Assembly (NCBI GenBank): GCA_022823225.1
Contig: JAJDXM010000055.1
Coordinates: forward strand, 62,001-126,000
From: Gemmatimonadota bacterium
GTDB lineage: Bacteria; Gemmatimonadota; Gemmatimonadetes; Longimicrobiales; Gaopeijiaceae
DNA: 64,000 nucleotides
Direction of reading: 5' to 3'
Part shown: positions 33,506 through 42,369 of the stretch, in pieces
Numbering within the stretch: position 1 is the stretch's first letter
Layout: each line of letters begins with the position of its first letter
Translations under genes and position numbers: made by a program
Notes under the pieces: generated by a model
Seen by the model: the letters and a program-made list of their open reading frames with translations, nothing else
Told to the model about the DNA's origin: nothing
The model's database searches: none

Positions 33506-35167
33506 ATGTGCTCGGTCCTCGCCATCCTGGATATCGATCCTGCCGACCCGCCAGCGCGGGAACGCGTCCTCGCGCTCTCGAAGCTGCAGCGGCACCGCGG
33601 GCCGGACTGGTCGGGCGTCTTCGTGCACGATCGGGCCGTCCTGGCCCACAACCGTTTGGCGATCGTGGACATCGAGCACGGTGCGCAGCCGCTCCTGAAC
33701 GCGGCCGGGACCCACGTCCTCGCGGTGAACGGGGAGATCTACAATCACCGCGAGATCGCCGCCGGAATCCCGTCCTTCCACCCCCGCACCGGGAGCGACT
33801 GCGAGGTCATCCTCGGGCTCTACGCCGCCGAGGGCGCGGGCTTCCTGGACCGCCTGAACGGGATCTTCGCCTTCGTCCTCTACGACATCGAGCGGGACCG
33901 CTACCTCGTGGCCCGCGATCACCTCGGCATCGTCCCGCTCTACACGGGCCGCGACGACGAGGGGCGTTTCCACGTCGCCTCCGAAATGAAGGCGCTGACG
34001 CCGGTGTGCCGCTCGGTCGAGGAGTTTCCGCCAGGGCACGTGCTCGATTCGACGGACGCCTCTGCCGGGCCGCGGCGCTACTACCGGCGGAGCTGGCGGA
34101 GTCCCGCGGGTGCGGTGGCCAAACCGAGTCCCGCGCGAATCCGCGAGGCGCTGGAGGCCGCGGTGCATCGCCAGCTCATGTCCGACGTGCCCTACGGGGT
34201 GCTGCTGTCGGGAGGACTCGACTCGTCGATCATCTCGGCCGTGACCCGGCGGTACGCGCGCCGCCGCATCGAGGACGACGGACGCTCCGAGGCGTGGTGG
34301 CCCCGTCTGCACTCGTTCTGCATCGGGCTGGAGGGGTCTCCGGATCTTGCAAGTGCCAGGACGGTCGCCGAGCACATCGGCACCGTGCACCACGAGTTCC
34401 GCTTCACGGTGCAGGAGGGGCTGGACGCGCTCTCCGACGTCATCCACCACCTGGAGACCTACGACGTCACGACCGTGCGCGCCGCCACGCCGATGTACCT
34501 GATGGCGCGCCGGATCCGTGCCATGGGGATCAAGATGGTGCTCTCGGGCGAGGGGGCCGACGAGGTCTTCGGCGGCTACCTGTACTTCCACCGCGCGCCC
34601 GACCCCGCCTCGTTCCACGAGGAGACGGTGCGCAAACTCGACCGCCTGCATCAATTCGACTGTCTGCGGGCCAACAAGGCCATGGCGGCGTGGGGTGTCG
34701 AGGCCCGCGTTCCGTTCCTGGACAAGGAGTTCCTCGACGTGGCCATGTCTATCGATCCTGCGGCCAAAATGCCGGCGGGCGGGATCGAGAAGCGGATCCT
34801 GCGCGAGGCCTTCTCGGACTACCTGCCGCCCGAGATCCTGTGGCGCCAGAAGGAACAGTTTTCCGACGGCGTCGGGTATTCCTGGATCGACGCGCTCAAG
34901 GACCACGCGGAGGCGGCGGTTACGGACCGGCAGCTCGCCAACGCCCGCTTCCGGTTCCCGTGGAATCCGCCGCCCGACAAGGAGGCATACCTCTACCGGC
35001 GAATCTTCGAATCGCACTTCCCCCTTCCGGACGCGGCCCGGTGCGTGCCGGGCGGTCCCAGCGTGGCCTGCTCGACCCCGGAGGCGCTGGCATGGGACGA
35101 GGGGCTTGCGAAGACGATCGACCCTTCGGGACGGGCTGTGGCGGGGGTGCACCGGGCGGCGTTTTGA
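33506..35167 (+). CDS. asnB: Glutamine-hydrolysing asparagine synthetase B
   Basis: The 553-residue enzyme starts at ATG 33506, so the glutaminase nucleophile Cys2 follows Met directly (MCSVLAILDID). The N-terminal Ntn domain has RHRGPDWSG, HNRLAIVDIEHGAQPL and NGEIYNH. The C-terminal synthetase domain has the ATP pyrophosphatase loop LLSGGLDSS and LSGEGADEVFGGY. It converts Asp, Gln and ATP to Asn in the cytosol. Length and motifs match E. coli AsnB. It diverges from the selenoprotein gene with only 45 bp between the starts, so both promoters overlap. Confidence 0.95.
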   Translation: MCSVLAILDIDPADPPARERVLALSKLQRHRGPDWSGVFVHDRAVLAHNRLAIVDIEHGAQPLLNAAGTHVLAVNGEIYNHREIAAGIPSFHPRTGSDCEVILGLYAAEGAGFLDRLNGIFAFVLYDIERDRYLVARDHLGIVPLYTGRDDEGRFHVASEMKALTPVCRSVEEFPPGHVLDSTDASAGPRRYYRRSWRSPAGAVAKPSPARIREALEAAVHRQLMSDVPYGVLLSGGLDSSIISAVTRRYARRRIEDDGRSEAWWPRLHSFCIGLEGSPDLASARTVAEHIGTVHHEFRFTVQEGLDALSDVIHHLETYDVTTVRAATPMYLMARRIRAMGIKMVLSGEGADEVFGGYLYFHRAPDPASFHEETVRKLDRLHQFDCLRANKAMAAWGVEARVPFLDKEFLDVAMSIDPAAKMPAGGIEKRILREAFSDYLPPEILWRQKEQFSDGVGYSWIDALKDHAEAAVTDRQLANARFRFPWNPPPDKEAYLYRRIFESHFPLPDAARCVPGGPSVACSTPEALAWDEGLAKTIDPSGRAVAGVHRAAF

Positions 35168-35270
35168 GGCAACGGTCGCGAGGTATGGGACGTTTCCGCC
35201 GGACGCCTTTCGATGCTGGTGGAGCGGCGGCTGCCGCGGCGGGCGCGGTCGGGCGTACCTGGGTGCGGTG

Positions 35271-35405
35271 AAGCTGCCACACGACCTCGGCATTACCGAG
35301 ATTGGCGCCGACTACGTGCTCGGGGTGGCCACCGACGATCTCGACATCCAATACGTCAACCTCTACGGGCTCGACCGGGGGGTCGCCGGGACGGTGGCAC
35401 GATGA
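35271..35405 (+). pseudogene. C-terminal fragment of a 6-bladed propeller protein
   Basis: This 44-codon stretch reads LGITEIGADYVLGVATDDLD and QYVNLYGLDR before its stop, the usual last blade of the 6-bladed propeller proteins found elsewhere in the window. No upstream part remains, because asnB ends 103 bp before it. The whole gap 35168-35429 holds only this remnant. Confidence 0.55.
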
Positions 35406-35429
35406 CGCCGCCCCGGTTCATCGCGACCG

Positions 35430-36740
35430 CTACTCCGACGCCGACCGCCCCGCGTTGAGGTAGTCCAGCAGCAGGTTCGACATCGCGCGGATGCCCACCG
35501 GGACGGCCGAGTTGTCGGCCTGGAAGTCGGGCGTGTGGTGTCCGCCTGACGTCCCGCCGGGAATGACCTGCCCGAGCCGGAAGAAGAACCCGGGGATCTC
35601 GTTCGCATAGTAGGCGAAGTCCTCGCCGCCCATCGTGGGGTCGAGTTCGACGACGTTTTCGGCGCCAACGACCCGCGCCAGGGTGGGGAGCATCTGCTCG
35701 CCGAGCGCGGGATCGTTGATGGTGGCGGGGGTGCCGCGGTCGTAGTCCAGCTCGTAGGTGCCGCCGCCGGCGGCTGTGATGCCGGCCAGGATCTCGCCCA
35801 TGCGCCGCTCGACCGCGTCGCGCACGTCGGGGTTGTAGGTGCGCACCGTGCCCTCCAGCTCGACCTCGTTCGGGATGATGTTGAAGCGGGTGCCGCCGCG
35901 GAAGATCCCCACCGTGACCACGCTGGGCTCGAGCGGCGGGAGGTTGCGGGAGCGGATGGTCTGGAAGGCGGTCACGGCCTGGGACGCCATCACGACAGGG
36001 TCGATGCCCAGGTGCGGCGCCGCGCCGTGCGACTGCTGCCCGATGATGCGGACCTTGAAGTGGTCGACCGCCGCGAGCGCCGGCCCGGAGGTGAAGCCGA
36101 CCTTCCCCACCTCCATCTCGGCGAAGCTGTGGAGCCCGAAGATCGCGCTCGGGGCGGGATCCCGCAGCACCCCTTCCCTCACCATCAGGTCGGCGCCGCC
36201 CTCCTCGCCCGGTGGCGGCCCCTCCTCGGCCGGCTGGAAGATGAACTTGACGGTCCCGGGGAGCTCGTCGCGCATGCCCGCCAGCACCGACGCCACCCCG
36301 AGCTGCACGGCCACGTGGATGTCGTGACCGCAGGCGTGCGAAACCCCCACCTCCTGGCCCAGGTAGGTGGTCCGCACGGTCGACCTGAACGGGTACGGCG
36401 TGTCCTCGGTGACGGGGAGCGCGTCCATGTCGGCCCGCACGGCCACCACCGGGCCGGGGCGGCCGCCGCGCAGGATCCCGACCACCCCCGTGTGGGCAAC
36501 CCCCGTCCGGACCTCGTCGAAGCCGAGCGCGCGCAGGTGGTTCGCGACGAGTTCGGCGGTCTTGAATTCGCGGTTGCCGAGTTCCGGGTGCTGGTGGATG
36601 TGTTCCCGCAACCGGATGATCGAGTCCTGCACCCGGGCCACCGCCGCGTCGATGTCGGGGTTTTGGGCGTGGAGGGGGGCGGGCGGGCGCAGTGCGACGG
36701 CCACGGCAGCGGACAGGGCGAGCAAAATGCGGTGAGTCAT
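35430..36740 (-). CDS. Secreted M20-family amidohydrolase/carboxypeptidase
   Basis: The 436-residue protein has a signal peptide (ending PLHAQ) and the M20D features: HQHPELGNREFKTAE, RADMDALPVTE, the metal-binding ACGHDIHVAVQLG, QPAEEGPPPGEEGG with the catalytic Glu, HGAAPHLGIDP in the dimerisation domain and TMGGEDFAYY. The family cleaves N-acyl amino acids or amide conjugates such as hippurate and IAA-amino acids. Export is unusual for the biosynthetic members and fits scavenging. All ligands are present, so activity is likely. Confidence 0.9.
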   Translation of the reverse strand: MTHRILLALSAAVAVALRPPAPLHAQNPDIDAAVARVQDSIIRLREHIHQHPELGNREFKTAELVANHLRALGFDEVRTGVAHTGVVGILRGGRPGPVVAVRADMDALPVTEDTPYPFRSTVRTTYLGQEVGVSHACGHDIHVAVQLGVASVLAGMRDELPGTVKFIFQPAEEGPPPGEEGGADLMVREGVLRDPAPSAIFGLHSFAEMEVGKVGFTSGPALAAVDHFKVRIIGQQSHGAAPHLGIDPVVMASQAVTAFQTIRSRNLPPLEPSVVTVGIFRGGTRFNIIPNEVELEGTVRTYNPDVRDAVERRMGEILAGITAAGGGTYELDYDRGTPATINDPALGEQMLPTLARVVGAENVVELDPTMGGEDFAYYANEIPGFFFRLGQVIPGGTSGGHHTPDFQADNSAVPVGIRAMSNLLLDYLNAGRSASE

Positions 36741-36798
36741 AGGTTCGTTTTCCGATCAGTCTATGGGTTGGTGTCGCGGCGGGGTCCCAAACAATCTC

Positions 36799-37710
36799 CT
36801 ACGAGCCGGCCAAGCTCGTGTACACCGCTCGCACGAATCGCTCCGGGTTGGCGCCCCAGACCTCGTCCAGGTCCGCCGTCGGCGCCGCCGCCACCACCTC
36901 GTCGGCCGTACGTCCGTCCGCGACCATGCCCGCAACCCGCAGGCGCACCGTCTCCAGCATGTCGCGGTAAGCGCGCAGGTCTGCGGGCGAAGCCAGGTCG
37001 CCGTGGCCCGGAATGATCCGTGTGGCTTCGTCCGAACGCTCCAGCACGAAGTTCGCCGCCTCGATCACCCCGTCGACCCCGCCCCCGCTGTCGATGTCGA
37101 TGAAGGGGTAGCGGCCATTGAAGAAGGTGTCGCCCATGTGGAAGACGTTCGCGCGCGGGAAATGGATGATCGCGTCGCCGTCGGTGTGGGCGGTGCCGAC
37201 GTGCGTCACTCGGATGTGGCGGCCGTTCCAGTGGAAGGTCACGGCGTTGTCGAAGGTGACCACCGGGAGCGCGGCACGCGGCGCCTGGGCCGAGCGCCCG
37301 ATCAGGTCCTCGAACTCGGCGGGGTTCATGCGCCGGTACACGTTCTCGTGTGCGACGATCATTGCGCCCGCTTCGCCCAGGTTCTCATTGCCCCCGGTGT
37401 GGTCGCCGTGCCAGTGCGTGTTCAGCACCCAGCGGACCGGCTCGTCGGTCACTGCGGCCACGGCGGCGACGATCCTGTCGGTCAGCGGCGCGAACTGGTC
37501 GTCGATGAGGAAGGCCCCGTCGTCCCCCACCGAAAGCCCGATGTTGCCGCCCCGCCCGATCAGCATGAAGAGGTCGCTCTCGAGCTCGATCGTCTCGATC
37601 TCGACGTCGGCCATGTTCTGCTGGGCAGCGAGCGGAGTGGCGAGGAGCGATGTGGAAGCTGCCGCAACCAGCGCAGTTCTCCGAATTGTGATTGTCAGTC
37701 GGGTTGACAT
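36799..37710 (-). CDS. Secreted metallo-beta-lactamase-fold hydrolase
   Basis: The 303-residue protein has a signal peptide ending PLAAQ and the MBL fold, with HWHGDHTGGNE (HxHxDH), then HVGTAHTDGDA and GDTFFNG, and a final PGHGDLAS. Both zinc sites are complete. The sequence is closest in style to periplasmic MBL proteins next to quinoprotein genes. The substrate is unknown, and beta-lactamase activity is not implied. It is divergent from the dienelactone hydrolase lipoprotein across 158 bp in which I see no motif. Confidence 0.87.
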   Translation of the reverse strand: MSTRLTITIRRTALVAAASTSLLATPLAAQQNMADVEIETIELESDLFMLIGRGGNIGLSVGDDGAFLIDDQFAPLTDRIVAAVAAVTDEPVRWVLNTHWHGDHTGGNENLGEAGAMIVAHENVYRRMNPAEFEDLIGRSAQAPRAALPVVTFDNAVTFHWNGRHIRVTHVGTAHTDGDAIIHFPRANVFHMGDTFFNGRYPFIDIDSGGGVDGVIEAANFVLERSDEATRIIPGHGDLASPADLRAYRDMLETVRLRVAGMVADGRTADEVVAAAPTADLDEVWGANPERFVRAVYTSLAGS

Positions 37711-37868
37711 GTGCCGATCCGTTTCCCGGTGTCGTGCGATGGCCGCGGTCCGGCCGCTCGCGTCGGTGTGACTATATCATTAATGATTGAAGCCCGGAAA
37801 CCCGGCAGCTTCGGCGGGTGCAAGCCAGCCAGCCGAGGCGCCGCCACCCGAACCTGGAGGATATCCGG

Positions 37869-38753
37869 ATGCTTCGATCAGCCACCGCCGCCTTGCGGGC
37901 AGGCCTCGTGGCCGCAACGCTCACCCTGTTCACGGTCACCTGCGGCGGCGCCCCGCCTGATGGCGAGTCCGCGGCCGATGGTTCCCCATCCACGGACTCC
38001 GCTCCCGCCGACGGGGGCCAGGATGGAGCCCTCCCTCCGGCCATCGTCGGCAACGGCGGGCCCCTCGAGGGCACAGATCTCAACTATGTCGACGGGGACG
38101 CGGCCACCAACGGCTACCTTGCCGTCCCGGAAGGCGACGGCCCCTTCCCCGCCCTGGTGATCATTCACGAGTGGAACGGACTTCAGGACCGGGTCCGCCA
38201 GCTCGCCGACGATTTCGCCGATGAGGGTTACGTGACCCTGGCCGCGGACCTCTTCCAGGGGCGCACGGGCAGCAACCCTCAGGAGAACATGGCGCTCGTG
38301 CGAGAGGCGCAGGCCGACCAGCCCGCCATGATCGCCAACCTGAACGCTGCGGTGGCCTACCTGAAGGGGCGTCCCGATGTGACCGGGCGGGTCGGCGCGA
38401 TGGGGTGGTGCTTCGGCGGCGGCGTGGCGCTCTCCTTCGGTCTGGACGGCGACAACCACGAGGCCACCGCGATCTTCTACGGGCGGCTGGTAGACGATCC
38501 CGAGGTGGTTGCCAGGTTGGACCACGAGGTCTACGGCACCTTCGCCGCGCTCGACAATGGTCCGTCGCCCGAGTCGGTGGCCGGCTTCGAGGCCGCGCTG
38601 CGCGCCGCGGGTGTCGAGAACGACCTGCACATCTACGACGATGTCGACCACGGCTTCTGGCTGCGGGTGGACGGCGATCCGGAGGTCCGCACCGCCCCCG
38701 CCACCGACGCCTGGGAGCGCTTGAAGGCCTACCTGCAGAGGACGCTGGGTTGA
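37869..38753 (+). CDS. Dienelactone hydrolase-family lipoprotein
   Basis: GGAGG stands upstream of the ATG at 37869. The 294-residue protein has a lipobox (TVTC|GG), an acidic Gly/Ser linker and an alpha/beta hydrolase domain. LVIIHEWNGL holds the oxyanion segment, GAMGWCFGGGVAL holds the nucleophile cysteine of the DLH family, and DHGFWL supplies the His. Known members open dienelactones or related esters. Here the enzyme is anchored outside the cytoplasm, which is unusual for the catabolic type. The substrate is unknown. Confidence 0.87.
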   Translation: MLRSATAALRAGLVAATLTLFTVTCGGAPPDGESAADGSPSTDSAPADGGQDGALPPAIVGNGGPLEGTDLNYVDGDAATNGYLAVPEGDGPFPALVIIHEWNGLQDRVRQLADDFADEGYVTLAADLFQGRTGSNPQENMALVREAQADQPAMIANLNAAVAYLKGRPDVTGRVGAMGWCFGGGVALSFGLDGDNHEATAIFYGRLVDDPEVVARLDHEVYGTFAALDNGPSPESVAGFEAALRAAGVENDLHIYDDVDHGFWLRVDGDPEVRTAPATDAWERLKAYLQRTLG

Positions 38754-38889
38754 GGGTGACGGGCCGGGGCACGGTGGGCGGCCGGTATGCGCGCCGTCTG
38801 TCCGGTTTGTGCGACGGGCCTGTCACCGGAAGGGGGCATCGCGGCCCGGGGCGCTGGGCCAGCGGGCCACGGAAATCGCTGTTCGTTCC

Positions 38890-38903
38890 GGCACGCCTCT
38901 TGC
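38890..38903 (+). promoter_or_regulatory. Sigma-54 (-24/-12) type promoter
   Basis: GGCACGCCTCTTGC has the invariant GG and GC separated by 10 nt and matches the GGCACG-N4-TTGC consensus exactly. It lies 66 bp before the ATG of the outer-membrane barrel gene, giving a 5' leader of about 54 nt. Confidence 0.55.
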
Positions 38904-38968
38904 GACACAGTTCCCTTCATAGCGATCGTGCGAGCATGCGATCGGGACCAGTTGAGCCCGGAGGCAAC

Positions 38969-39745
38969 ATGAAGAGACTCGCTGCAGCCCGTCTCCAGAT
39001 CACCCGGATAACCTTGGCCGGACTGGCGCTGCTGTCGGTGGGCGCACCGACGGTGTCCGCCCAGGGCGACGGTTTTCTCCTGGGCGTTCCCAGGGTCACC
39101 ATGACCTTCATGGCCGGCTACGTGCAACCGCGCGCGGCGAGCGGCGGCGATGCGCAGAGCCTCTGGGATCTGACTCGGGAGGAGCTCACGGTCGATACGC
39201 GGGACCTTGGCGGCACTTCGCTCGGCGGCCAACTGGGGATCCGCGTCTCCGAACGGTTCGATCTGACGGTCGCATTCAGCTACAACCACAGCGAGACGAG
39301 ATCCGAGTTCCGAGACTGGGTCGACCAGGATGACCTTCCGATCGAACAAACCACCAGGTTCGTGACCGCACCCGTCACGGTCGGGTTCAAGGCCTATTTG
39401 CTCGACCGGGGGCGTTCGTTCGGGCGCTACGCCTTCGTTCCGCGCACGTGGAACCCCTACCTGGGGCTGGCCGGCGGTCTGGTCTACTATCGCTTCCAGC
39501 AGCGCGGCGACTTCGTCGACTTCGAGACGCTGGACATATTCAACGACAACTTTCTTTCGCAGGCGCGGGCCCCGACGGTACATTTCCTGGGCGGAATCGA
39601 CGTAGCCGTGAACCAGCGCCTGCTGTTGGTCGGCGAAGGCCGGTACACTCTGGGAACGGCGCCGCTGGACAGCGATTTCGTGGGATTCCCCGACCTTGAT
39701 CTTGCGGGCTTTCAGTTCAACCTGGGCCTCTCGCTGAGGTATTGA
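38969..39745 (+). CDS. Outer-membrane beta-barrel protein
   Basis: GGAGG precedes the ATG at 38969. The 258-residue product has a signal peptide ending VSAQ. Alternating hydrophobic strands follow (VTMTFMAGYVQP, LGGQLGIRVSERFDLTVAFS, VTAPVTVGFKAYLL, YLGLAGGLVYYRF), and the C-terminal strand FQFNLGLSLRY ends in aromatic Tyr, as needed for BAM insertion. Size suggests an 8- to 10-strand barrel. A sigma-54-like promoter sits upstream. The following gene starts 26 bp after its stop and probably belongs to the same transcript. Confidence 0.8.
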   Translation: MKRLAAARLQITRITLAGLALLSVGAPTVSAQGDGFLLGVPRVTMTFMAGYVQPRAASGGDAQSLWDLTREELTVDTRDLGGTSLGGQLGIRVSERFDLTVAFSYNHSETRSEFRDWVDQDDLPIEQTTRFVTAPVTVGFKAYLLDRGRSFGRYAFVPRTWNPYLGLAGGLVYYRFQQRGDFVDFETLDIFNDNFLSQARAPTVHFLGGIDVAVNQRLLLVGEGRYTLGTAPLDSDFVGFPDLDLAGFQFNLGLSLRY

Positions 39746-39771
39746 CGATGATCTGTGCAAGGAAAACGAAC

Positions 39772-41037
39772 ATGGCCGAGAAGAACGTGAGTATTGGCGT
39801 GCTGGCCGCCCTCGGCGCCGTCGTGGCGCTTGCGGGCCTGCCGGCCGACATGGCTGCGCAGGAAGCGAACAACCGGATGGCCTTGCAGCCTTTCCTGGGA
39901 TGCTGGCAGCCGGACGGCGAGGAAGAGGAAGCGGGCATCCTGTGCTTCGTGGCTGACGGAAGTCGGGTCGAGATGTTGACGGTCGCGGAGGGCGGGATCA
40001 CGCACCGTGAGCTTTTCGCGGTGGACGGCCAGTTGCGCAGGATCGAGCAGGACGGGTGCACGGGCGAGGAGTCGGCACGATTCTCCGACGACTACCAGCG
40101 CATCTACACCACTTCCAGCATGACCTGTGCGGGCGAGCCTCCGCGCAGCGGAACCGGCATCATCTTCATGCCCGAGGCTGATGAATGGGTGGATGTGCGG
40201 GCGATTGCGGCGGACGACAGCGAGGTCACGGCATGGGCGCAGTGGTATGTGCGCACCGGAGAAAGCGAGCTGAACGCCCTCGGGATCGAGAGCGGCCGCT
40301 ACACCGCGCCGCTGGCGGTAAGGGCCATGGCGGGTGGCGCCCGGGCCCGGATCACCATCGACGACGTGATCGATGCCAGCCGCAACGTGCATGAAAAGGC
40401 CGTCGAGGCCTGGATCGCCGAAGTGGGGCAGGAGTTCGCCGGGCTGGATGTCGACGACCTCGTGGAGCTGGACGGCGCCGGCGTTTCGGGCAACCTCATC
40501 GACGTGATCGTCGCGGTGTCCTTTCCCGAGCGTTTCGCGCTCAGCCAGCCGCAGCAGGGCCAGGTTCAGACGGGTTACTACGGCGCCCGTCCGATCTGGA
40601 TCGATCCCTACTACTCGAGGTGGGGATACCCGTACGGCAGCTATTACTCGGGGTGGGGATACCGGTACGGACCCTATCGCAGCTCGTACTACTACCCGCG
40701 CGTGATCGTCGATGTGACGCCCGTACGCCCGAGCGGCGGGGGCAGGGTGATCGCGGGCAGAGGCTACAGCAGCGGCGGTTCCAGCCGCGGATTCATCGGG
40801 AGCTCCTCCTCGGGTTCCTCCCGGATCTCGACCGGCGGCGGTTCATCCGGACGCAGCAGCACCGGCAGAACCGCCAAGGGGCGCGGCAGCAGCAGCAGTC
40901 TGTCGAGCTGGGACTCCGGCGGCAGTTCCTCCACGGGGTCGGCGTCCTCGCGGGCCTCGTCGGGCGGCACGCGGGGCGGCGTGGCGGCCACGAGCACCGG
41001 GCGGACAGCGCAGCGGCGTGGCGGCAGCAGCGGCTGA
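39772..41037 (+). CDS. Secreted protein with Tyr-rich segment and Ser/Gly/Arg low-complexity tail
   Basis: AAGGA precedes the ATG at 39772. The 421-residue product has a signal peptide ending DMAAQ, a globular part to about residue 230 with Cys residues (FLGCWQP, ILCFVADG), and a Tyr/Gly/Pro-rich stretch (GYPYGSYYSGWGYRYGPY). It ends in about 100 residues almost wholly Ser, Gly, Arg and Thr. The globular part contains a segment on HEAT-like counting (VGQEFAGLDVDDLVEL). The tail could be a surface linker or matrix-binding region. The function is unknown. Confidence 0.75.
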   Translation: MAEKNVSIGVLAALGAVVALAGLPADMAAQEANNRMALQPFLGCWQPDGEEEEAGILCFVADGSRVEMLTVAEGGITHRELFAVDGQLRRIEQDGCTGEESARFSDDYQRIYTTSSMTCAGEPPRSGTGIIFMPEADEWVDVRAIAADDSEVTAWAQWYVRTGESELNALGIESGRYTAPLAVRAMAGGARARITIDDVIDASRNVHEKAVEAWIAEVGQEFAGLDVDDLVELDGAGVSGNLIDVIVAVSFPERFALSQPQQGQVQTGYYGARPIWIDPYYSRWGYPYGSYYSGWGYRYGPYRSSYYYPRVIVDVTPVRPSGGGRVIAGRGYSSGGSSRGFIGSSSSGSSRISTGGGSSGRSSTGRTAKGRGSSSSLSSWDSGGSSSTGSASSRASSGGTRGGVAATSTGRTAQRRGGSSG

Positions 41038-41076
41038 CCCGGGCAGCCCGAGCCCGGGCCCGGGTGCGGTGACGAG

Positions 41077-41805
41077 TTGATCGAGCCGTACCTGCAGTTC
41101 GGCGACACAGGGGGACTCTCAGAGGCGCTGGCAGCGAATCCGCTGCTGGCGCTTGCCCTTCTGTTCGCGGGGGGCGTTGCGATCAGTCTCACGCCCTGCG
41201 TCTATCCGATGATCCCGATCACGGCGTCGGTGATTTCAGGCACCGCACAGGAGGGACAGTCGTGGCGGCGCACCCTGGGCCTCACCATGACCTACGTCGT
41301 GGGCATGGCGATGCTGTACGCCTTTCTCGGCATGCTGGCGGGTCTCACCGGGACGCTCTTCGGCACGGTCAGCGCCAGCCCCTGGGCGCTGCTCGCGATC
41401 GGCAACCTGCTGCTGTTCTTCGCGCTGGCCATGTTCGACGTGATTCCGGTGCGGGTGCCGCAGCGCCTCATCTCCTGGGCGGGGTCGCGGACGGGCGGAT
41501 CCTACGGCGCGGTCTTCGTGCTGGGGGCCACTTCGGGGATCGTCGCGGCGCCGTGCGGCGCCCCCGCGTTCGCCGCCGTACTGGCGTGGGTCGCGGCGAC
41601 CCGTGCGGGCTTCATGGGATTCGTCTACCTTTTCGTATTCTCCCTTGGCATGACAACCCTGCTGGTCGTGGTCGGCCTCTTCTCGGGGGCGCTGTCCCGG
41701 CTGCCGCAGTCCGGCCGCTGGATGGTCACGGTCAAACGCGTGGCCGCGGTGATCATGCTCGGGGTCGCACAGTACTATTTCATCCAGGCCGGATACAACC
41801 TGTGA
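41077..41805 (+). CDS. CcdA/DsbD-type thiol-disulphide transmembrane protein
   Basis: The frame starts at TTG 41077 and encodes 242 residues with six or more membrane helices. Paired cysteines lie in SLTPCVYPMIPI and VAAPCGAPAF, the redox pair of the DsbD membrane domain that carries electrons from cytosolic thioredoxin to the periplasm. The N- and C-terminal soluble domains of full DsbD are absent. Its stop overlaps the next gene, a TlpA-like thioredoxin, which is the natural periplasmic acceptor. Confidence 0.88.
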   Translation: MIEPYLQFGDTGGLSEALAANPLLALALLFAGGVAISLTPCVYPMIPITASVISGTAQEGQSWRRTLGLTMTYVVGMAMLYAFLGMLAGLTGTLFGTVSASPWALLAIGNLLLFFALAMFDVIPVRVPQRLISWAGSRTGGSYGAVFVLGATSGIVAAPCGAPAFAAVLAWVAATRAGFMGFVYLFVFSLGMTTLLVVVGLFSGALSRLPQSGRWMVTVKRVAAVIMLGVAQYYFIQAGYNL

Positions 41806-41813
41806 GGTGGATC

Positions 41814-42344
41814 GTGAAGAAAGCCGTGTTGGCAGCCGTCGTCATCGCCGCGCCGCTCATCGTGCCAGTGCCCGCGGTGGCCCAGGAAACCGGTGCCGAA
41901 CTGGGTCTGCCCCCCGGGACCACCGCTCCGGACGCCCAGGTCGAGGACCTGGAGGGCAACGCGGTCTCGCTCCTCGAGGTGGTGGGGGGCGGCCCGGCCC
42001 TGATCGAGTTCTGGGCGTCGTGGTGCGAGCAGTGCGAGCTGCTCCAGCCCGAGATCGACGCCGTGCAGGAGCGGTTCGGGGCGCGGGTGAAGGTCGTGGC
42101 GGTCGCCGTGGCGGTTTCGCAGTCGGTGCGCCGGGTGCGGCGTCACGTAGACCGGCACGAGCCCGGGTACACCTTCGTATACGACGCAAAAGGCGAGGCC
42201 GTGAGAGCCTACGAAGCCCTCACGACCTCAATCGTGGTCCTCATCGACGGCGAGGGGCGCGTCGTTTCCACCGGCGTGGGGCCGAAGCAGGGGCTTGTGG
42301 ACGCGGTGGAGGCAATGCTGGGAGACGGCGTCTCGCCCGGCTGA
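41814..42344 (+). CDS. TlpA-like periplasmic thioredoxin
   Basis: I use the GTG at 41814, which follows GAGGTGG. The GTG at 41802 overlapping the previous stop is an alternative. The 176-residue protein has a signal peptide ending AVAQ and a thioredoxin fold with the redox motif W-C-E-Q-C in EFWASWCEQCELLQPEID. It should be kept reduced by the CcdA-type protein encoded directly upstream. It ends 25 bp before the convergent selenoperoxiredoxin gene, so the three may form one reducing system. Confidence 0.85.
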   Translation: MKKAVLAAVVIAAPLIVPVPAVAQETGAELGLPPGTTAPDAQVEDLEGNAVSLLEVVGGGPALIEFWASWCEQCELLQPEIDAVQERFGARVKVVAVAVAVSQSVRRVRRHVDRHEPGYTFVYDAKGEAVRAYEALTTSIVVLIDGEGRVVSTGVGPKQGLVDAVEAMLGDGVSPG

Positions 42345-42369
42345 AGGGCTGTCGCCGCGCCGTCGGCCC

